From assembly GCA_963930655.1 (NCBI GenBank), contig OZ005602.1, forward strand, positions 22,767,840-22,831,839: a DNA stretch of 64,000 nt. The letters are read 5' to 3'. Of this stretch, positions 58,901 through 64,000 are shown in pieces. A program made the translations under genes and the position numbers. Below the pieces are notes generated by a model. It saw nothing but the letters and a program-made list of their open reading frames with translations. It did not search any database and was not told the origin of the DNA. Origin of the DNA: Myrica gale (taxonomy: Eukaryota > Streptophyta > Magnoliopsida > Fagales > Myricaceae). The first letter of the stretch is position 1, and the number at the start of each line of letters is the position of its first letter.

Positions 58901-61629
58901 CACCGAAAGAATACACTGAACCTCCGAGAACCATAGTGAAGGAAGATTTACATTGGAAGAAAGATTCAAAAGATGAAGAAACTGGGAACACTGCTGTGAA
59001 ACAGGAATTTGAAGCCACTGATAAGGTGCAAATTTAAGTGCATTGTTCTACTATTCTTGCCGACAAAGAGTAAGTTATTAACTAACAGACCTCTACCCAT
59101 TTGGCAGCAGGTTGGCCTGGTTGATCAGGATGAAGACGAGGAAAGGGCTACCCCTGAATACAGGAGTTTAATTGCCATTCATGCAGGAAAGCCGAAGGGT
59201 GGTTTAGATATGTGGGCTACTGATCGTAACAAAGTTAGACGTCTTAGCCTGAGTGAGCAAGAGCTCGAGAATGCTGTAGGAGAACGCGCAACTGATATTG
59301 TCAGGTAGCTTTTTCTTAAAGACAACTGAAACAATCTCTGCTATTTCGCTCTCTTCTGAGTTTGCGCGCCGCATGCGTTCCCCATACGAGCAATTGTCAC
59401 CTTCATAGATTGCACTGGCTCTATCAAATGTCTATCTTTGTCTATAAGGATCCTCTGTTCCGTATGTATGGATATGCTAATTTTTAATTACTTCATTCCC
59501 ATGGCAATAAAGAATAATGATAACCGAATTGGATGATTTTCTGCTCTAGATTTACACAAAAAAAACTTGCTGAGGGTATACCCAAAGGGATTGCGCTTGG
59601 ACTCATCTAATTACGATCCTATGCTTGGATGGATGCATGGAGCACAAATGGTTGCACTCAATATGCAGGTAAGATCTCTAGAGACACAAGAAAGAATTAC
59701 TTTGCAGGTTTTATTTGAAATTATATTACCTATATGCTACAGTGAATTCGGGGTTTCAGGCATGACTCTGCATATGCTTTTCTGCAGTCCATCAATGTGC
59801 CTAATATAAATTGAAAACAAAAAACAAAAAACCGAGCCAGCTTGATATTCAAAGAGTTAATGCACATAGCTAACAAAGGAAATGAGAGTTATGGAAATTA
59901 ACAACCCTGTCGGCTGTCGTTAAATAAGAGTGGAACATCGAACATGATAGTAGCTGACATTGCTCTGGACCTCTTTTCTAGATGTCACTATGGGTTAAGC
60001 ATGACAATCAGACAGAAGAAACACCTTGTTTATGAAAATCCAACTTCGAAAGTATAAATTACCATGTGCAAAAGAGGTACATATACCCTTAATCGAGCAC
60101 AAGTCCATCTCATGAGGGATTCTTGACACTCTCACTTCCAGGCCTAACGAATCAAGGCAAATGGACTAGTGATTCAATCGAAACAAGTATGAATAGGTTT
60201 GGCACACATGGCCTCTAAGAACAAACAAACTTGGCGTCAATGTCAGGTTAAAGATCCTTGAGTTAGCAAGTGCAGAGGCCTTACCCATAACCAATGATAC
60301 ACACACCTGATATAGGATTCCTCAATGGTATAGGCTTGGTTTTAATATGTATAGTTGTTGAATCTCCCCACCTAATAGTTTAGATTTCTAATTACATGGT
60401 CTAGGAAAATACTTTTGGGGAGAAGGACTGCAGTTCTGAGTCTCGTAGCATATCATGAATCACTGATCAGCATGCAACATGTATCTGCAACTAACATTTT
60501 AGTTAAAATGCCGCAAGTTTGCCTGAGCTTTCTTCTACTAGTAATTTGTGATGTCCTAATTCTGAAAAGACCATGTTGGTGCAGGGAATTTGATTAACGA
60601 AATAGTAACGCAAATTTGTGCCTTTGAGCTGCAAAGATATTCGAATTTCCCAGAATAAATGATAAAACAAATTAACAAAACAATTGCGCAGCATAAGTTT
60701 TAAGCTATCCTGCTACATAATCAATGGTTTATTGATTACTGATCACTTGTTCTTGTGTAAAATTTTCAATTAAGACACATTTTCAACTTTTGAGCCTAGA
60801 AGACAACCTTGCCAGAATCTCTATGTTTGTCCTAATTTTCCCTACTCCTTGACAGGGACAAGGGAAGTACCTGATGATTATGCAAGGAATGTTCAGAGCC
60901 AACGGTGGTTGCGGTTATGTGAAAAAGCCCAACTTTTTGTTGGACGAAGATGAGGTTTTTGATCCTAGAAAGGCCCTACCAGTTCAGAAAATTTTGAGGG
61001 TGTGTGGTTTTAGGAGCCCATGCAGTACTTGTTTTCCTTCTTTTAGTTTCGTTCTTTTTCTCCAAGAGAAGCTTTGGTCATGATCTGCGTTATCTTATTG
61101 GCACCAAACAGGTAAAAGTCTTCATGGGAGAAGGGTGGTATTCGGATTTCCACCACACACACTTTGATCGATTTTCACCACCGGACTTTTTTGTCAAAGT
61201 AAGATTATTATTGCCAAAAACAAAGTTCTTTATGTTGATCTTAGTGCTTATCATTACTAGACTCATGTCTCCAACTTAGAACAAGAAAACGAAACAAATG
61301 TAGACCCTGACTAAGTAAACTGTTCACAGGTTGGAATTGCAGGATTTCCTGCTGATCAAGTTATGGAGGAGACAAAAGCAATTGAGGATGAATGGATACC
61401 AGTATGGAATGAGGAGTTCGAATTCCCGCTGAGGGTTCCGGAATTAGCCGTTCTCCGGATTGAAGCTCCTGAGTACGACACATCAGGGATAAGTGACTTT
61501 GGAGGCCAAACATGTCTACCTATAGCAGAGTTGAAAAGCGGTATCCGAGCAGTTCCATTACATGATAAAAACGGCAACCGATGCAAATCTGTGAGGCTTC
61601 TTCTGGGGTTCCAATTTTTTGAGCCATAA
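55987..61629 (+). CDS. phosphoinositide-specific phospholipase C, second tandem copy, apparent frameshift
   Basis: Nine exons match the first copy: 55987-56295, 57460-57656, 58573-58708, 58789-59025, 59111-59304, 59550-59668, 60856-60999, 61112-61198 and 61330-61629, about 573 aa if in frame. EF-hand-like region, X domain ([33 protein letters not shown]), acidic linker, Y domain ([14 protein letters not shown]) and C2 ([13 protein letters not shown]) are all recognisable, with catalytic residues kept. Exon 6 is 119 bp against 118 in the sister gene: 8 A at 59,558-59,565 where the frame needs 7. The reading then leaves LLRVYPKG for KLAEGIPKG and stops near 59,608, which would remove most of Y and the C2. 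All else looks under constraint, so this is a recent pseudogene, a null allele or a homopolymer error. Donor GTGCAA after exon 4 parallels the sister gene. Confidence 0.85.
56441..56828. mobile_element. foldback MITE in intron 1 of the second PLC gene
   Basis: The left arm (AGTCCTTAGGTTTTACACG, then TTTTTCAAATATTAGTC) is matched in inverse by the right arm (GACTAATATTTGAAAAA, then CGTGTAAAACCTAAGGAC). The centre has palindromic GGTCGACC and GGTCGATCG text, also seen in the 12.85-kb MITE. No ORF. Confidence 0.8.
57180..57398. repeat. 111-bp perfect tandem duplication in PLC intron 1
   Basis: The block from CTACGTTCGTAAAACCCTGG to TATAGAGGGC occurs at 57,180-57,287 and again, without a visible mismatch, at 57,291-57,398. 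It contains a GAAGAAGAAGAA run. The perfect identity shows a very recent event, or an assembly duplication. It lies 62 bases before the exon-2 acceptor. Confidence 0.9.
58513..58527 (+). repeat. 15-bp poly-G run in PLC intron 2
   Basis: Fifteen G follow an A run, 46 bases before the exon-3 acceptor at 58,572. Long G runs are rare in plant DNA and prone to length error in sequencing. Confidence 0.85.
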
Positions 61630-64000
61630 CGATGGCGGATTTGATTTTGATTAAAACAAAAGGACACTTCATCTACATCTGTATTGCACTTGTGACTTGA
61701 CTATGTATGCTGTCGTGTTTCAGTACTATATGCAATATTAGTAAGTAGATTTGCTTCTTCCTTTTTTTTTCTTTGTAATCAACACGCAATTTAAATATAA
61801 GCATGAAAAATTATAGTTGAGAACTTATAACAGAAATTGCCTTGAGGACCAGCAACAAGCCGGGGCGTACCCATAAGTGAGAACACAAGGTCTGCAAGGG
61901 GTGAGTGCGAAGGAGAGCAAGCCCAAGGTAATTAGGCTCGAAAGCTCAGGAACAGTAACAACCACCACACAAGGCAGTCGCAACTGTCACTTGAAGAGGG
62001 ACGGGCGTTACGTCGATCTAGCTCCCTTGAACAACTTCAAATGCAAACTCCAACTGTAAAGATCAATACAGAAAATAAACACACAGACAATGTTGAAAAG
62101 ATCAATAATGGGCGGAAAGCGAAAAAATAAACCCTAAATGTCGGATAGCTGACAGAGTCAGTGTAGGAAGCAAAACAGTTTGGCATCGGGTGGAGGACGA
62201 TTGTGGAGTGGCAAGTGGCCAGAGGCGGCAACAGGTGGAGGGCATCGACAAGAGGCAACAACAGGTGTAGGAGTATAGTCGGAGGTGTTATTAGGAGCCA
62301 GGGGCAACGGAACGGCGGCAAGTGATGAAAGAAGTGGGTGCACTCGCCAGAACGTGAGATCCATGCGCGTGGGTGGGAGAGCGCGTGGTGGCACATGTGG
62401 CACATTCCGATGAAAATTAACGATTGGAAGTGAACAGTGGGAGAGGAGTCCAATGCAGTTGGTTGTGGCCACCAAAGAGCACCTGAAATAGGAGACAAAA
62501 ATAACACAAAAGAAAAGACACAACACACACAAACTAGATCCATAAGCTACACCACCTAAATGATCGGAAACCAGTCACTCAGTCAGGGAGAGCGGGTGGG
62601 TAGGGGGAGGCGAAGTTCCCTTGGCTACCCACAGGAGGACAAGGGGAAGGTACTATGTAGGGGATTGGTTGGAGAAGTCTAGAGAGATGGAGGAGCCTCT
62701 CTCTTACCAAAGTATGACTAGTAGGTAGGTTTGCGTAAACAGCAGTTTATGGTTACATATATATTACAAACTCATTTTGCACCGTTGCACCTGACGAATA
62801 CAATAATAAAGGAAATAAAAATACCTCTTCCTATCCGTTTTAAGTTTTCCCCATTGTTGTATGTATGATCTTAAAATTCTTATATTTTCTTTTCCGCTTC
62901 TAGGTGACCTATCTGGTTGTTTTTTCGTGAAAAATTAAGGAATATGTATATATAATTCGGATATTAGTTTTTAATCAAATTGCCCAGTCAAATGTTTGGT
63001 GGTGATTGATTATTTTCAGAGGTACGCACATCATGAGCGGCTACGTACAGGTCGACCTTCTATTTGGTTATAGCTATTCAGTACTAGTTTTACATTACAT
63101 TATGGGCTAAGGTATTATATAATATGTATTTCAGAAACAAGTTTCCCCAAATATGAATGCAATTGATTCCACGTCCTTCTGGTGCATGACAGTGTAGGCC
63201 TCCCCATAATAGCCCCAACTCAGTAATTGCCACACTTGGTCTCTATTTGTTTAGATCTTATGTAAAACTTTCTCCATGTAAATATTTTCAGACTATTTTT
63301 TTTGTTATCTGTGTTTGGTTGTCATTTTAAAGATGTTTTTTCTTAAAAATATTTAATGATGTTTAGCACACTTAATAATTAACAGAGTTGCATAAACTTA
63401 ATAAGTACACCAAATGAAAGCTTACACATTACATCTAAGAGAAAGCAAGAGAAAGGGTTCGTTTGGGTTGCGAAAAGTTCAGTACTCCCTCGAACCCTCA
63501 CAACGTAGTAAATCAAGGAAAGTAAAACAAAGAGAAGGAGCCTACAATTCTAAAGTAGGCCTTCTTTCTAGAACCCCATCTCCTTCGGCGCCTAAGCCTC
63601 CCTCTCTCACACTAGATCTGGCGGTGGGAGGAGCCATGTGGCGGCATGCCATTGGCTATGATATGACCTCAGTTTGCCAGGTCGGAAAAAATCGGTTAAG
63701 TTAGTGGGGTCACACTAACAGAGGAACTTTTTGGAAAACGTTTAAAACGCAGGGACCAGTACAATCCAAATTGAAGTACAAAGACCTTTTTGGGAAAATG
63801 GTAAATCACATAGACCTGATGAGCATTTAAGCCTTAATTTGGAAAAGAGAGCTAGGAAATTGTGAGGGAGCTATTGTGGTTTTGGTGTAGTTGAGACTGA
63901 TGATTTCGCTATCTTGGGACAACATAAATTAGTAATACATGAGATTCTGAAACGAAAGATACAACTCTCATCGTTGAAGATGGTTAAGACCTCAGTGGCG
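61630..64000. other. 2.4-kb intergenic end of the window
   Basis: 3' flank of the second PLC copy, then no supported gene. A GC-richer part at 61.86-62.55 kb has long frames on the - strand rich in Pro, Leu, Ser and His without any domain. At 63.72-63.84 kb the text CGCAGGGACCAGTACAATCC, AAATCACATAGACCTGAT and ATTTAAGCC looks like one arm of a foldback MITE of the type at 12.85 kb; no partner arm is visible. A tRNA or other RNA gene was not found. Confidence 0.4.

Noticed and set aside
62037..62543. 168- and 124-codon - strand frames near the window end
   Set aside because: Low-complexity Pro/Leu/Ser/His composition, overlapping frames on the same strand, no splice or domain support.
63414..63704. 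96-codon + strand frame near the end
   Set aside because: Basic, Ser-rich, no recognisable motif; the downstream part merges with MITE-like sequence.

Overview
The window reads as nuclear DNA of a flowering plant, most likely a eudicot. Genes have many short GT-AG introns in AT-rich DNA. They encode plant-type families: an APD-type RING ligase, a GT90 glucosyltransferase, a PDX1 vitamin B6 synthase and plant phospholipase C without a PH domain. A broken TIR-domain (TNL) resistance-gene fragment at 12.4 kb favours a eudicot, because TNLs are almost absent from grasses. I cannot name the species.

Five host genes, all on the + strand, can be read exon by exon: (1) an APD-like RING E3 ligase, 2.0-6.7 kb, 10 exons, 482 aa; (2) an O-glucosyltransferase rumi-like GT90 protein, 23.5-27.2 kb, 6 exons, 499 aa; (3) an intronless pyridoxal 5'-phosphate synthase PDX1, 31.8-32.8 kb, 310 aa; (4) and (5) two tandem phosphoinositide-specific phospholipase C genes, 49.7-54.9 and 56.0-61.6 kb, 9 exons each. 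The second PLC copy carries one extra A in a homopolymer that breaks its frame. The five genes do not form a pathway; only the PLC pair is related.

At least a third of the window is transposon. A complete MULE (13,559-21,812) has roughly 300-bp inverted ends and 9-bp target duplications. It holds a decayed FAR1/MURA-type transposase, an apparently captured C-terminal piece of the mRNA-decapping scaffold VARICOSE, and a convergent small zf-GRF/coiled-coil gene. A complete CACTA element (35,983-46,973; CACTACAACA ends, ATT target duplication) has TNPD (two frame breaks), an apparently intact TNPA, a third 354-aa ORF, and dense TTCGAA arrays at both ends and in the middle. A 1.36-kb non-autonomous hAT (22,133-23,490; 8-bp duplication) ends 9 nt before the start codon of the GT90 gene. 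A 1.58-kb non-autonomous MULE (10,280-11,862) splits an older reading frame. Small elements include a TRIM/Copia remnant, several foldback MITEs, a Harbinger-like MITE and SINE-like units.

The most unusual unit is the 8.25-kb MULE: a transposase that appears spliced into a VARICOSE C-terminal fragment, facing a zf-GRF gene in a layout like maize MuDR (mudrA/mudrB). All exon boundaries were read by eye from splice signals, reading phase and family knowledge; no database search was run.
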